A DNA stretch of 17,383 bases from CAYMKE01 sp964390955 (GCA_964390955.1 CAYMKE010000038.1:1-17383), one strand, 5' to 3'; shown: positions 1 to 7,552, numbered from the stretch's first letter. Notes: generated from the sequence alone by a model not told the origin. Made by a program: numbers and translations.

Positions 1-159
1 GTTTAGAGGTTTAGAGGGCGTGTGGGATAGGGGTGTGTTTCCCCTTATATCCTCTATATCCTCTATATCCTCTATATCCTTTATACCTTTCCTTCCCTTT
101 TATAATCATGGGCGTGTGTGTTAAATACCTTATCATGGGCGGTTCATCTGTTTTGTCTA
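1..159. other. Non-coding region downstream of valS with short tandem repeats
   Basis: No gene is supported here. The first 40 bases are rich in G and T on the plus strand (GTTTAGAG twice, then runs of G). Bases 41-96 contain no G at all and carry a 9-bp tandem repeat. The 10-mer ATCATGGGCG occurs twice, at 105-114 and 132-141. AGGGG at 29-33 can pair with CCCCT at 41-45 across a short loop, but no T tract follows on either strand, so it is not a convincing terminator for valS, which ends just to the right. Whatever lies to the left is cut by the window edge. Confidence 0.6.
45..88. repeat. 9-bp tandem repeat, unit CTATATCCT, about 4.5 copies
   Basis: Three exact units CTATATCCT lie at 54-62, 63-71 and 72-80. 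They are flanked by degenerate units TTATATCCT (45-53) and TTATACCTT (81-89). On the minus strand the unit reads AGGATATAG, and GTTTAGAG at 1-16 is a related motif in the opposite orientation, so the two blocks could form an imperfect long hairpin. There are no spacers, so this is a simple tandem repeat that may vary in copy number by slippage. Function unknown. Confidence 0.85.
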
Positions 160-2802
160 TTATTTCTGCATTTCCTGTAAAGAGGTAATCCGTTCTTTTA
201 AAACGCTGATTTCCCTGTTTGCATCATCGCGTTTTTTGTATTCTTTTTGTATCACATTTTCAGGTGCATTATTAACAAATTTTTCATTTTCAAGTTTTTT
301 CATAACAGAATATAAAAAACCAATCTTATGATTCAATTGTTCCTCAACTTTTTTAATTTCTTCTTCAACATTAATGTTTTTTTCCAAGGGAATATAATAT
401 TCTGTTGCATTAATAATGAATGATGCAGCACCTGCAATTTTATCATCGGTTAATTTAATTTCACACAAGTTTGCCAGTTTGCACGTTACAGCATCAAATT
501 CATCATGATATTTTTCAGGAGTCGTGTTTACATAAAGTATAAGATGTTCTTTCCGTGGCAAATCATGTTCTGTTCGTACATTTCTTACAGAAGTCACAAC
601 AGACTTCACGATGTCGAATTGTTCCAACACCTCATTATTTACCGGTATTGACACCGGCATTTCAGATAGCATGATGCTTTCATTTTCTTCCCTCTTTTTA
701 ATCAATTGCCATAGCTCTTCAGTGATAAATGGCATGAACGGATGAAGTATTTGTAATGTTTGTTCAAACAATTCAATGGTCTGATCGTAAGTGAATCTGT
801 CTATTTTGTTGTTTCCTACAGGTTTTAAAAGCTCAAGATACCACGAAGAGAAATCTTCAAAGAAAAACCGGTAGATTTTCATCAATGCTTCTGAAAGCCG
901 GTATTTATTATAATCTTCTTCAATGCCTTTCAACAGGGCATTTTGTTGTTCTTTAAGCCATTTAATTCCTGAACGGGCGCTTACGGGTTGTTGAATTGTT
1001 TCGTCCACATTCCAGCTATTTACCAGGCGAAACGCGTTCCATATCTTATTACAAAAATTTCGTCCTTGTTCTGTAAGGTTTTCATTAAATAATAAATCGC
1101 CACCAGCAGGAGAACACAGTAAAATACCAAAGCGAATGCCATCGGCGCTGTATTTCTTAATGAGGTCTAAAGGGTCTGGTGAATTGCCGAGCGACTTAGA
1201 CATTTTTCTGCGTTGTTCATCTCTTACTATTCCTGTAAAATAAACATTGTTGAATGGTTTTTCATTTTTATATTCATATCCTGCCATGATCATCCTTGCT
1301 ACCCAAAAAAATAATATTTCTGGGGCAGTCACAAGGTCTTGTGTTGGATAATAATAATTGCATTCTTCATTATCCGGATCAAGGATGCCATTGAAAACTG
1401 TAATAGGCCATAACCATGAAGAAAACCATGTATCCACCACATCTTCATCTTGTCTGATGTCATTTTGTGTAAGATGATGAAAATCGTCTCCCTTTTGATG
1501 AAACAAATCAAGGGCTTCATCAAATGACCGTGCAATGACAAATGAATTATCGGGTGCATAATAAACCGGAATTCTTTGCCCCCACCATAATTGACGTGAT
1601 ATACACCAGTCTTTTATATTTTCCATCCAATGTTTGTAGGTATTTTGAATATTTTTGGGAAAGAAACGGATATTTTCATTCATTACATTTTTTAATGCAG
1701 GTTCTGCTAATTCTTTCATTTTCACGAACCATTGCATGGACAATCGCGGTTCAATAACAGCGTCTGTTCGTTCTGAAAAACCTACTTTATTAATATAATC
1801 TTCGATTTTAACAACATGTCCTTCTTCTTTTAATTTCTCAGTCACCAGTTCACGTGCTTTAAACCTGTCGACTCCAATAAATATTCCCGCGTTATCGGCC
1901 AGGGTACCGTCATTATTGAGGATATCTACAATTTCCAGGTTATGTTTTTGTCCAATCCGGTAATCATTTTCATCATGTGCAGGTGTAATTTTTAAAACAC
2001 CGGTACCAAATTCCGGGTCAACATATTCATCTTCAATAATTGGGACTTCCCTGTTTACAAGGGGTACTACTGCATGTTTTCCTTTTAGATGCCGGTAGCG
2101 TTCATCATTGGGGTTTATGCATACGGCTGTATCTCCCAGGATGGTTTCCGGCCGGGTTGTTGCAATGGTTACCCATTCATCATTTCCTTTAATTTTATAC
2201 CGTACATGATACAATTTAGAATTTACCTCTTTGTAGTTTACTTCTTCGTCGGAAAGTGCCGTTTGTGCCTGGGGATCCCAGTGGACCATGCGTAACCCCC
2301 GATATATTTTCTTTTTATTGTACAGGTCAATAAATACTTCTATCACGCTTTTATACATATCGTCATCCATAGTAAATTTTGTGCGGTCCCAGTCGCAAGA
2401 GGCTCCGAGCTTTTTAAGCTGTTCTAAAATAATGCCCCCATTGTGCTCTTTCCATTCCCATGCATATTTTAAAAATTCTTCGCGTGTAAGGTCTGATTTT
2501 TTAATGCCTTTTTGTCGTAATGAATTCACTACTTTAGCCTCAGTTGCAATGGATGCATGATCAGTGCCTGGTACCCAACAAGCATTTTTACCTCTCATCC
2601 GTTCACGCCGGATCAGGATATCCTGAATTGTATTATTTAACACATGGCCCATGTGCAGTACACCGGTTACATTCGGAGGGGGGATTACAATGGTATAAGG
2701 TGTCCGTTCGTCAGGCACAGAGCGGAACATTTTTTTTTCAATCCAATATTGATACCACTTATTCTCAATCTTCGATGGGTCATACTTTGCAGAAATAGTC
2801 AT
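160..2802 (-). CDS. valS: Valine--tRNA ligase (ValRS)
   Basis: Cytoplasmic class I aminoacyl-tRNA synthetase that attaches valine to tRNA-Val and hydrolyses mischarged Thr-tRNA-Val. At 880 aa it has the usual length for bacterial ValRS and appears complete. Visible motifs are the HIGH-type signature HMGH at residues 50-53 (preceded by PPPNVTGVL), GTDHASIATE shortly after, the editing-domain motif TTRPETILGDTAV near residue 215, DWCISRQLWWGQRIP near residue 400, and the KMSKS loop at residues 533-537. The last ~65 residues are a charged coiled coil (VEEEIKKVEEQLNHKI), the tRNA-binding arm typical of ValRS. The ATG at 2802 fits the family N-terminus (YDPSKIENKWYQYW). It is transcribed away from the DUF1573 gene across a 181-bp AT-rich spacer; I could not identify a clean -7 box for it there. 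Identification by motifs is very secure. Confidence 0.98.
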   Translation of the reverse strand: MTISAKYDPSKIENKWYQYWIEKKMFRSVPDERTPYTIVIPPPNVTGVLHMGHVLNNTIQDILIRRERMRGKNACWVPGTDHASIATEAKVVNSLRQKGIKKSDLTREEFLKYAWEWKEHNGGIILEQLKKLGASCDWDRTKFTMDDDMYKSVIEVFIDLYNKKKIYRGLRMVHWDPQAQTALSDEEVNYKEVNSKLYHVRYKIKGNDEWVTIATTRPETILGDTAVCINPNDERYRHLKGKHAVVPLVNREVPIIEDEYVDPEFGTGVLKITPAHDENDYRIGQKHNLEIVDILNNDGTLADNAGIFIGVDRFKARELVTEKLKEEGHVVKIEDYINKVGFSERTDAVIEPRLSMQWFVKMKELAEPALKNVMNENIRFFPKNIQNTYKHWMENIKDWCISRQLWWGQRIPVYYAPDNSFVIARSFDEALDLFHQKGDDFHHLTQNDIRQDEDVVDTWFSSWLWPITVFNGILDPDNEECNYYYPTQDLVTAPEILFFWVARMIMAGYEYKNEKPFNNVYFTGIVRDEQRRKMSKSLGNSPDPLDLIKKYSADGIRFGILLCSPAGGDLLFNENLTEQGRNFCNKIWNAFRLVNSWNVDETIQQPVSARSGIKWLKEQQNALLKGIEEDYNKYRLSEALMKIYRFFFEDFSSWYLELLKPVGNNKIDRFTYDQTIELFEQTLQILHPFMPFITEELWQLIKKREENESIMLSEMPVSIPVNNEVLEQFDIVKSVVTSVRNVRTEHDLPRKEHLILYVNTTPEKYHDEFDAVTCKLANLCEIKLTDDKIAGAASFIINATEYYIPLEKNINVEEEIKKVEEQLNHKIGFLYSVMKKLENEKFVNNAPENVIQKEYKKRDDANREISVLKERITSLQEMQK

Positions 2803-2929
2803 AGTTAGTATTGATTTTATGAATAACGGCGTAAAAATAAATAATTATTCTTAAAATAAATTGAGAGTAATTTTAAATAACAATCAAATTTTTAATAATA
2901 AATTGAAGCCTTTTTTTGTTATTTATTAT

Positions 2930-2937
2930 TACTTTTG
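2930..2937 (+). promoter_or_regulatory. Bacteroidota -7 promoter box for the DUF1573 gene
   Basis: TACTTTTG matches the Bacteroidota -7 consensus TAnnTTTG exactly and lies 46 bp before the ATG at 2984, giving a predicted leader of about 40 nt. A TTTG at 2915-2918 is too close to be the -33 element, so only the -7 half is supported. Confidence 0.5.
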
Positions 2938-2983
2938 TTTAGTAGATAAAAATTAATGTTAACCAAATAATTTTATATTAATC

Positions 2984-3394
2984 ATGAAAAAATCAATATT
3001 ATCACTTGGTGTTTTTGTGGCCCTGGCATTTACGCTGGGCTTTAATGATCCTTCGGAAGGCAATGAAGACGGCCCAACAATTGAATTTGAAAAGACAGTT
3101 CATAATTATGGAAAAATTCCTCACAATGGTGATGGGGGTTGTATCTTCGTATTTAAAAACACAGGGAGTAAGCCATTGATATTGAACAACGTGCGTTCTT
3201 CCTGCGGTTGCACTACACCTAAATGGCCAAAAAACAAACCAATAAATCCGGGAGAAAACGACACGATAAATGTTCGATATAATACACGCATTGTAGGTAA
3301 CTTCACAAAATCAATTACTGTATACTCCAATGCAGTTAATAAATCTCCGGTGCGTCTTACAATCAAAGGACAAGTAATAAAAGAAAAAGAATAA
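2984..3394 (+). CDS. Secreted DUF1573-family protein
   Basis: Small exported protein of 136 aa. Residues 1-20 form a signal peptide (MKKSILSLGVFVALAFTLGF). There is no lipobox cysteine, so it is probably periplasmic or surface-exposed rather than lipidated. The rest is one DUF1573 domain with an immunoglobulin/ASPM-like beta-sandwich pattern: FEKTVHNYGKIPHNGDGG, then FVFKNTGSKPLILNNVRSSCGCTTPKWP, then PGENDTINVRYNTRIVGNF, and a final strand RLTIKGQVI. The CGCT pair and the GxF...V.SN pattern are characteristic of the family, which is abundant in Bacteroidota and has no established biochemical role. It is a single-gene unit with its own -7 box and a strong terminator-like palindrome immediately downstream. 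The family call is secure; the function is unknown. Confidence 0.9.
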   Translation: MKKSILSLGVFVALAFTLGFNDPSEGNEDGPTIEFEKTVHNYGKIPHNGDGGCIFVFKNTGSKPLILNNVRSSCGCTTPKWPKNKPINPGENDTINVRYNTRIVGNFTKSITVYSNAVNKSPVRLTIKGQVIKEKE

Positions 3395-3405
3395 AAATAT
3401 ACAAT

Positions 3406-3440
3406 AAAAAATGCCACTGAATTCAGTGGCATTTTTTTTT
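3406..3440. terminator. Bidirectional intrinsic terminator-like palindrome
   Basis: Positions 3411-3432 are a perfect 22-bp palindrome with half-site ATGCCACTGA. An A tract precedes it (3406-3410) and nine T follow (3432-3440). Folded as RNA it gives a stem of about nine pairs with an AATT loop followed by U residues, and it reads as a terminator on both strands. It lies between the convergent DUF1573 (ends 3394) and DUF1343 (ends 3523) genes, where a shared terminator makes sense. Confidence 0.85.
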
Positions 3441-3460
3441 ATTTATGGGTTTCTGCAAAT

Positions 3461-3492
3461 TTCTTTATGCTTGCCTTAAAATTGCTCATTTA
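3461..3492 (+). repeat. Degraded half-copy of the palindromic repeat unit
   Basis: The stretch TTCTTTATGCTTGCC...AAAATTGCTCATTTA matches 17352-17383 at about 28 of 32 positions and also 16522-16552. The opposite arm of the palindrome (AGTAAACTGCGC...GAGGC) is not recognisable downstream, so this is a solo or eroded half unit in the spacer between two convergent genes. Confidence 0.65.
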
Positions 3493-3522
3493 CATCATTT
3501 TTTTGGCCAATTGCTGCTTGTA

Positions 3523-4767
3523 TTATTCATAGTCGGGATATAACAGGTATTTTTTTCTGATTTTCATAAATTGGGTTAACTCTTTTCTCCAGCTTTCCCG
3601 AATTATTTTTTCCGATAGATTTTGTTCGATTTGCTCCCTTAGAATCCCTGTGCCGGTCAACTTTTCAAAGAACGAATTAAAAAAATCTTGTTGTTCCGGA
3701 AAATGTTGATATGTTTTAATTAACCACTTCAATTGAATACATTTATTGTTTTTAAGTGAGTCCAACGGGATGTCTCTTAGATCAATCCCCCTGCATTTCT
3801 GTCCCTTGTGTTTGGGATGAAGAGATTTACCCGGAATGCTTTCAGGTGTAAAATGAAACTGTCCGAATTTAAGATCAGGATGCCCGAATATTTCAAAAGG
3901 TGCAGGTGTCCCCCTTCCAGCACTTATTTTTGTTCCCTCGAATAATCCAAGTGACGGATATAAATATACTGCCCGCATTGTTTGTAAATTTGGTGAAGGA
4001 TCATGAGGCAGTTCATAATAATCGGAATGGGTATAGTTTTCACAAGATATCCATTGCAATTGACATTTTTTTTGTCCTTCGAGCCAGCCTTCTTCATTAA
4101 TCATATGGGCATATTCGGCAATAGTCATGCCATGTACTATTGGGACAGGATGCATGCCAACAAATGAGCTGTATTGTTTTTTTAATACTGGCCCGTCAAC
4201 ATAAAATCCATTGGGATTCGGCCTGTCAAGAACCAAAAACTGAATATTCCATTCAGCACATGCAGACATGACATAATGCATGGTGGAGATATAGGTGTAG
4301 AATCTTACACCTACATCTTGTATATCAAATATAATGATATCAAGGTCTGCAATGTCTTTTTTTTGAGGTTTCCTGTCTTTTCCATACAGTGAAACGATCG
4401 GTATTCCTGTTTTTTCATCAACATATCCGTTCCATTTTTCACCTGCATCTTTCACTCCCCTGAAACCATGCTCAGGGCTAAATATTCTGATAAGATTAAT
4501 GCCTGCAGCAACCAGGGTGTCTTTTATATGAGTTTGCCCAATCATTGAACTATGATTGGCAACCAACCCTATTCGTTTGTTTTCAAGTAAAGGAAAATAA
4601 AGTTGAATTCTTTCTGCACCAACAATAATTTTATTTTCATTAATATTGTTATTTTGCTGGCATGTACAATCAGAAAATACAGTTAAACAATATAACAGTA
4701 TAAAAAATGTTTTTTTCCGATACATAACTAAATAAGATAAAAGTCGTTTAAATATTAAATCCTTCAT
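3523..4767 (-). CDS. DUF1343 / GH171-type exo-beta-N-acetylmuramidase (NamZ-like)
   Basis: Exported 414-aa protein of the DUF1343 family. Characterised members (NamZ of Bacillus subtilis and of Tannerella) release N-acetylmuramic acid from the non-reducing end of peptidoglycan fragments, so a role in wall turnover or recycling is likely. Seen here: an N-terminal hydrophobic export segment (around residues 20-33), then VGAERI, KRIGLVANHSS, the family hallmark SPEHGFRG with Glu99 and His100, DIIIFDIQDVGVRFYTY, LDRPNP, and the C-terminal-half motifs GLFEGTKISAGRGT and PFEIFG. The cysteines at 34 and 36 follow a hydrophobic stretch, but FSDC is a poor lipobox. A second start at Met15 (4725) places basic residues directly before the hydrophobic segment and is an equally good signal-peptide start. 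The gene diverges from the LolC/E-like permease through a shared compact promoter region. Family assignment is strong; exact activity is inferred. Confidence 0.9.
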   Translation of the reverse strand: MKDLIFKRLLSYLVMYRKKTFFILLYCLTVFSDCTCQQNNNINENKIIVGAERIQLYFPLLENKRIGLVANHSSMIGQTHIKDTLVAAGINLIRIFSPEHGFRGVKDAGEKWNGYVDEKTGIPIVSLYGKDRKPQKKDIADLDIIIFDIQDVGVRFYTYISTMHYVMSACAEWNIQFLVLDRPNPNGFYVDGPVLKKQYSSFVGMHPVPIVHGMTIAEYAHMINEEGWLEGQKKCQLQWISCENYTHSDYYELPHDPSPNLQTMRAVYLYPSLGLFEGTKISAGRGTPAPFEIFGHPDLKFGQFHFTPESIPGKSLHPKHKGQKCRGIDLRDIPLDSLKNNKCIQLKWLIKTYQHFPEQQDFFNSFFEKLTGTGILREQIEQNLSEKIIRESWRKELTQFMKIRKKYLLYPDYE

Positions 4768-4796
4768 TAAACAATATAAAACAGGTTTTCAATGCA

Positions 4797-4804
4797 CAAA
4801 ATTA
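4797..4804 (-). promoter_or_regulatory. -7 promoter box for the DUF1343 gene
   Basis: On the minus strand this reads TAATTTTG, an exact TAnnTTTG match, about 30 bp before the ATG at 4767. It sits one base from the opposite-facing box at 4806-4813. No good -33 TTTG was found. Confidence 0.5.
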
Positions 4805-4805
4805 T

Positions 4806-4813
4806 TATTTTTG
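4806..4813 (+). promoter_or_regulatory. -7 promoter box for the LolC/E-like permease gene
   Basis: TATTTTTG is an exact TAnnTTTG match 28 bp before the TTG start at 4841, predicting a leader of about 20 nt. It is back to back with the minus-strand box; together they form the near-palindrome CAAAATTATTATTTTTG (4797-4813), a plausible bidirectional promoter core. Confidence 0.5.
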
Positions 4814-4840
4814 TGGAAAACACATTAAATTAACTAAGAT

Positions 4841-6085
4841 TTGAAATTTGAATTATTTATAGCAAGACGGTTAAATTCTTCAAAAGAAAACAAAAATACC
4901 ATTTCAAAGCCCATTATCAGCATTGCTATTGTTGGGATCGCACTTGGTATAGCCGTGATTATTATTTCCATTGCCGTTGTGACGGGATTCAAGGAACAAA
5001 TAAGAAACAAAGTTATTGGATTTGGTTCACATATTCAAATCGTAAATTATGATTCGAATAATTCCTTTGAAACCAATCCTATAGTTAAAAACGATACTGT
5101 ATTGCAAAAAATCAACACCATTAAAGGTGTTGAGCATGTTCAGACATTTGCTACAAAACCGGGGATTATAAAGACAAAGGATAATATACAGGGAGTTGTA
5201 TTAAAAGGAGTAGACCCTCAATTCAACTGGGATTTTTTTGAACAAAATATTGTAAAAGGGAACATATTTCAAATATCAGATGACACTACCACTAACAAAA
5301 TTATTATATCCCAAACTATTGCAGATCTTTTAAAATTAGAAACAGGCCAGGATATTGCCATGTTTTTTGTACAGGACCCTCCGCGCCTGCGCCGGTTTAC
5401 TATTTCCGGCATTTATAATACAAGCCTCAAAGAATTAGACAAATTGTTTGTTCTTTGTGATATTAAACATATTCAAAAATTGAATAATTGGACAGATAAC
5501 AAAATAAGCGGTTATGAAATTTTAATCAGCGATTTTGAAAGGCTTCAAAACACATACAAAAAAGTGAATGATAAAGTCGGTTTTTCGCTTGATAAACGTG
5601 GCGCTCAACTCAGAGTGATTCCAATTGACCATAAATATCCGCAGATATTTGACTGGTTAAATTTATTGGATTTGAACGTAAGTGTCATTCTTATATTAAT
5701 GATGGTCGTTGCCGGGATAAATATGATTTCGGGACTGCTCATCATCATTCTTGAGCGAACCAATATGATCGGATTGCTAAAAGCAATGGGAAGCGAAAAC
5801 TTTAAAATCAGAAATATTTTCCTTTACCAGGCCGGATTTGTTGTTTTGAAAGGTTTATTTTGGGGAAACATAATCGGACTAGCAATTTGTTTGATACAAC
5901 AACAATTTCAAATTATCACATTGAACCCGGATACTTATTATCTAACTGTTGTACCTATAAATTTAAATATTATCCATATTATTGCATTAAACGTTGGAAT
6001 GCTGATAATGGTACTGGTCATGTTATTGCTTCCGTCACTTATTATTTCCAGAATCAGCCCCATGAAAACAATACGTTTTGAATAG
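4841..6085 (+). CDS. LolC/LolE-like FtsX-family ABC transporter permease
   Basis: Inner-membrane permease of 414 aa resembling the LolC/E subunits that extract lipoproteins from the inner membrane for delivery to the outer membrane. Its architecture is a short cytoplasmic N-terminus (MKFELFIARRL), TM1 at about residues 25-48, a periplasmic MacB-like domain of about 220 residues, and then three C-terminal TM segments (about 280-305, 325-350, 375-405) with the FtsX-type loop ILERTNMIGLLKAMGSENFKIRNIFLYQ. It ends in the usual SPMKTIRFE. The start is TTG at 4841: the residues it encodes match the conserved family N-terminus and no ATG is available at that point. No ATPase (LolD) gene is next to it, so that subunit must be elsewhere, as is common in Bacteroidota. 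It converges with the coiled-coil protein gene, with only 4 bp between the stops. Confidence 0.88.
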   Translation: MKFELFIARRLNSSKENKNTISKPIISIAIVGIALGIAVIIISIAVVTGFKEQIRNKVIGFGSHIQIVNYDSNNSFETNPIVKNDTVLQKINTIKGVEHVQTFATKPGIIKTKDNIQGVVLKGVDPQFNWDFFEQNIVKGNIFQISDDTTTNKIIISQTIADLLKLETGQDIAMFFVQDPPRLRRFTISGIYNTSLKELDKLFVLCDIKHIQKLNNWTDNKISGYEILISDFERLQNTYKKVNDKVGFSLDKRGAQLRVIPIDHKYPQIFDWLNLLDLNVSVILILMMVVAGINMISGLLIIILERTNMIGLLKAMGSENFKIRNIFLYQAGFVVLKGLFWGNIIGLAICLIQQQFQIITLNPDTYYLTVVPINLNIIHIIALNVGMLIMVLVMLLLPSLIISRISPMKTIRFE

Positions 6086-6089
6086 TATT

Positions 6090-6686
6090 TTATTTCTTTT
6101 TTATTTCTTTTTTGATCTTTTTTTGTGTTTTGGATAAGTCCTCTTTAAAGTTATATTTCCAGTCTTTCATTTTTTTGTCTAAAAGCCCTCTTGTTTCTTC
6201 AGATTCAGATAATTCCAGTTCATTATAATAAAGCATTTTTTGTTCCATTTTATCAATCCTCTTTCGAATATATTTAACGAGCACAACACATATTACAATT
6301 AATGTTAACAATAATATACCCGAAATGATTAAAAATGTAATATAATATTTTTTCATGGTTGTTTGGGCTGTATTAAATTGCTCATCCTGTTTGTTTTTTA
6401 ATGATTGCAATTGATGATTCAAACAGAGTACTGAATCCTGCATTGATAAATTTATTTTTTGGGTGGCTTTTTGTTGTTGATAAAGACTATCAATTGATTG
6501 TTTATGTTTTCTTAAGGAAAACTCTAGTCGTTCTTGTATTTTAGATTGCTGTATCTGAATATCCTGCAATTTATTTTCGATTTTCTTAATTGGATTTGAT
6601 TGGTTTGGTTTCTCTTGACATTCAACAATTTCTATCTTTATAAAGATCAAAATGATTATGGTCAGAAAATAAATTATTTTTGGCAT
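6090..6686 (-). CDS. Coiled-coil single-span membrane protein, function unknown
   Basis: Not recognised as a named family. The 198-aa product begins with a hydrophobic export segment (residues 3-21). A long Gln/Lys-rich coiled-coil region follows at about 30-108, with heptad-like spacing (IENKLQDIQIQQSKIQERLEF, LQSLKNKQDEQF). A strong TM helix lies at about 113-138 (ITFLIISGILLLTLIVICVV), and a highly basic C-terminal tail ends in KKIKKEIKKK. The likely topology is an extracytoplasmic coiled coil anchored by the TM with a cytoplasmic basic tail that could contact nucleic acid or acidic lipids; that last point is inference. It is a single gene ending 4 bp from the permease stop. The Lys codons of the tail make T-rich tracts on the plus strand, which might help end permease transcripts. 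Confidence 0.75.
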   Translation of the reverse strand: MPKIIYFLTIIILIFIKIEIVECQEKPNQSNPIKKIENKLQDIQIQQSKIQERLEFSLRKHKQSIDSLYQQQKATQKINLSMQDSVLCLNHQLQSLKNKQDEQFNTAQTTMKKYYITFLIISGILLLTLIVICVVLVKYIRKRIDKMEQKMLYYNELELSESEETRGLLDKKMKDWKYNFKEDLSKTQKKIKKEIKKK

Positions 6687-6987
6687 CAGTTTATTGTTTA
6701 ATTATAAATTCTTGAAATTTAAAAAAAGACGGTTCAAATAGAACCTGGATTGTGACTTTTGGCTTTCTTTTTCTTTTATAATCATCTATTTGACATAAAA
6801 AATGACATAAAAGGCACATCTTTGATTTATTATTATTTGAATGCAATTTAATTTTTTTTGTTTACATGTATGTTAAATTTTAGGTATATTTATTGCATAA
6901 TGTAGTTCCATAAACACAGGTATTCATCGGATAACTTTGAACTAAGCATGATAGAACTCACGTATGACTTTTTTTTAAAAAATTAAG
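6687..6987. other. 301-bp divergent intergenic region
   Basis: No gene seen. It holds a small perfect hairpin GGTTC-aaata-GAACC (6731-6745) and a direct repeat TGACATAAAA at 6791-6800 and 6803-6812, a 12-bp spacing that could suit a regulator binding on nearly one face of the helix. It also has inverted heptamers ATGCAAT (6841-6847) and ATTGCAT (6892-6898), and a -7 box for the downstream plus-strand gene. No -7 box was found for the minus-strand gene. Regulatory roles are inference. Confidence 0.5.
6932..6939 (+). promoter_or_regulatory. -7 promoter box for the outer-membrane protein gene
   Basis: TAACTTTG matches TAnnTTTG exactly, 48 bp before the ATG at 6988, predicting a leader of about 40 nt. 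No clear -33 TTTG lies about 19 bp upstream. Confidence 0.45.
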
Positions 6988-7542
6988 ATGAAGATAAAAT
7001 TTACTATTTCTACAATATTTTTTTTGGCTTTATTCATATCCTGCATATATGGGCAGGATAAGGAGAAACAAAACAATAAAGAAAAGCAGGAATATAAAAA
7101 GCTTTATTGGGGTTTTTATTTTGATCAGCTGACCACAATAACATTCGGGCATCAGATACAAATCCAATTAGCTCCATTTGGTGGATACAGGTTTACAAAG
7201 GATTTTTCTGCAGGGCTTGGTGCAAAATACATCTATTTTCATGCTCCAGCTGTTGATGCTCATAGTTATGGCGGGTTTGGATTTACACGCTATGTTTTTT
7301 TAAAACAGATTCACAAACATTTACCAATAGATATTTTTGCCCATGCAGAGTATGAGCTTATTAATGCAAAAAAACGACTGGATGCTAACCAGCGAAATTT
7401 TCAGTCTTTTTATTGGCTTGGCGGTGGTTTGAAATTTTCTTTAGGAGGAGACAGATCTGTCAATTTAATGGCATTATGGAGTATAATATCCGTTGATCCA
7501 AATCTTGAGAGACATTCATTCAGGATATCATTTATTTTTTAA
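6988..7542 (+). CDS. Small putative outer-membrane beta-barrel protein
   Basis: A 184-aa exported protein. The signal peptide covers about residues 1-22 (MKIKFTISTIFFLALFISCIYG), followed by a charged linker rich in Lys, Gln and Glu (23-38). The remainder alternates aromatic and polar residues in likely beta strands: YWGFYFDQ, IQIQLAPFGGYRF, FSAGLGAKYIYFH, IDIFAHAEYELI, FYWLGGGLKFSLG and VNLMALWSI. It ends SFRISFIF, with a terminal Phe as in many outer-membrane proteins recognised by the BAM complex. About eight strands could fit, similar to small OmpA/OmpW-size barrels, but I cannot assign a family. The cysteine at residue 19 (FISCIYG) is not a good lipobox. It converges with the M16 operon, with 10 bp between the genes. 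The barrel call is an inference from pattern. Confidence 0.7.
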   Translation: MKIKFTISTIFFLALFISCIYGQDKEKQNNKEKQEYKKLYWGFYFDQLTTITFGHQIQIQLAPFGGYRFTKDFSAGLGAKYIYFHAPAVDAHSYGGFGFTRYVFLKQIHKHLPIDIFAHAEYELINAKKRLDANQRNFQSFYWLGGGLKFSLGGDRSVNLMALWSIISVDPNLERHSFRISFIF

Positions 7543-7552
7543 ATGCTTGTCT

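Noticed and set aside
45..88. CRISPR-like array
   Set aside because: The units are 9 bp with no spacers between them; it is a simple tandem repeat.
1329..2798. Several open frames of 68-90 codons inside valS
   Set aside because: They lie entirely within a well-supported gene in other frames and show no family features.
2832..2839. TATTTTTA on the minus strand as a -7 box for valS
   Set aside because: It has one mismatch, no -33 partner and a very AT-rich setting; not strong enough to list as a feature.
6731..6745. GGTTC-aaata-GAACC hairpin as a terminator or attenuator
   Set aside because: The stem is only five pairs, no T tract follows, and it lies between divergent genes where no terminator is expected.
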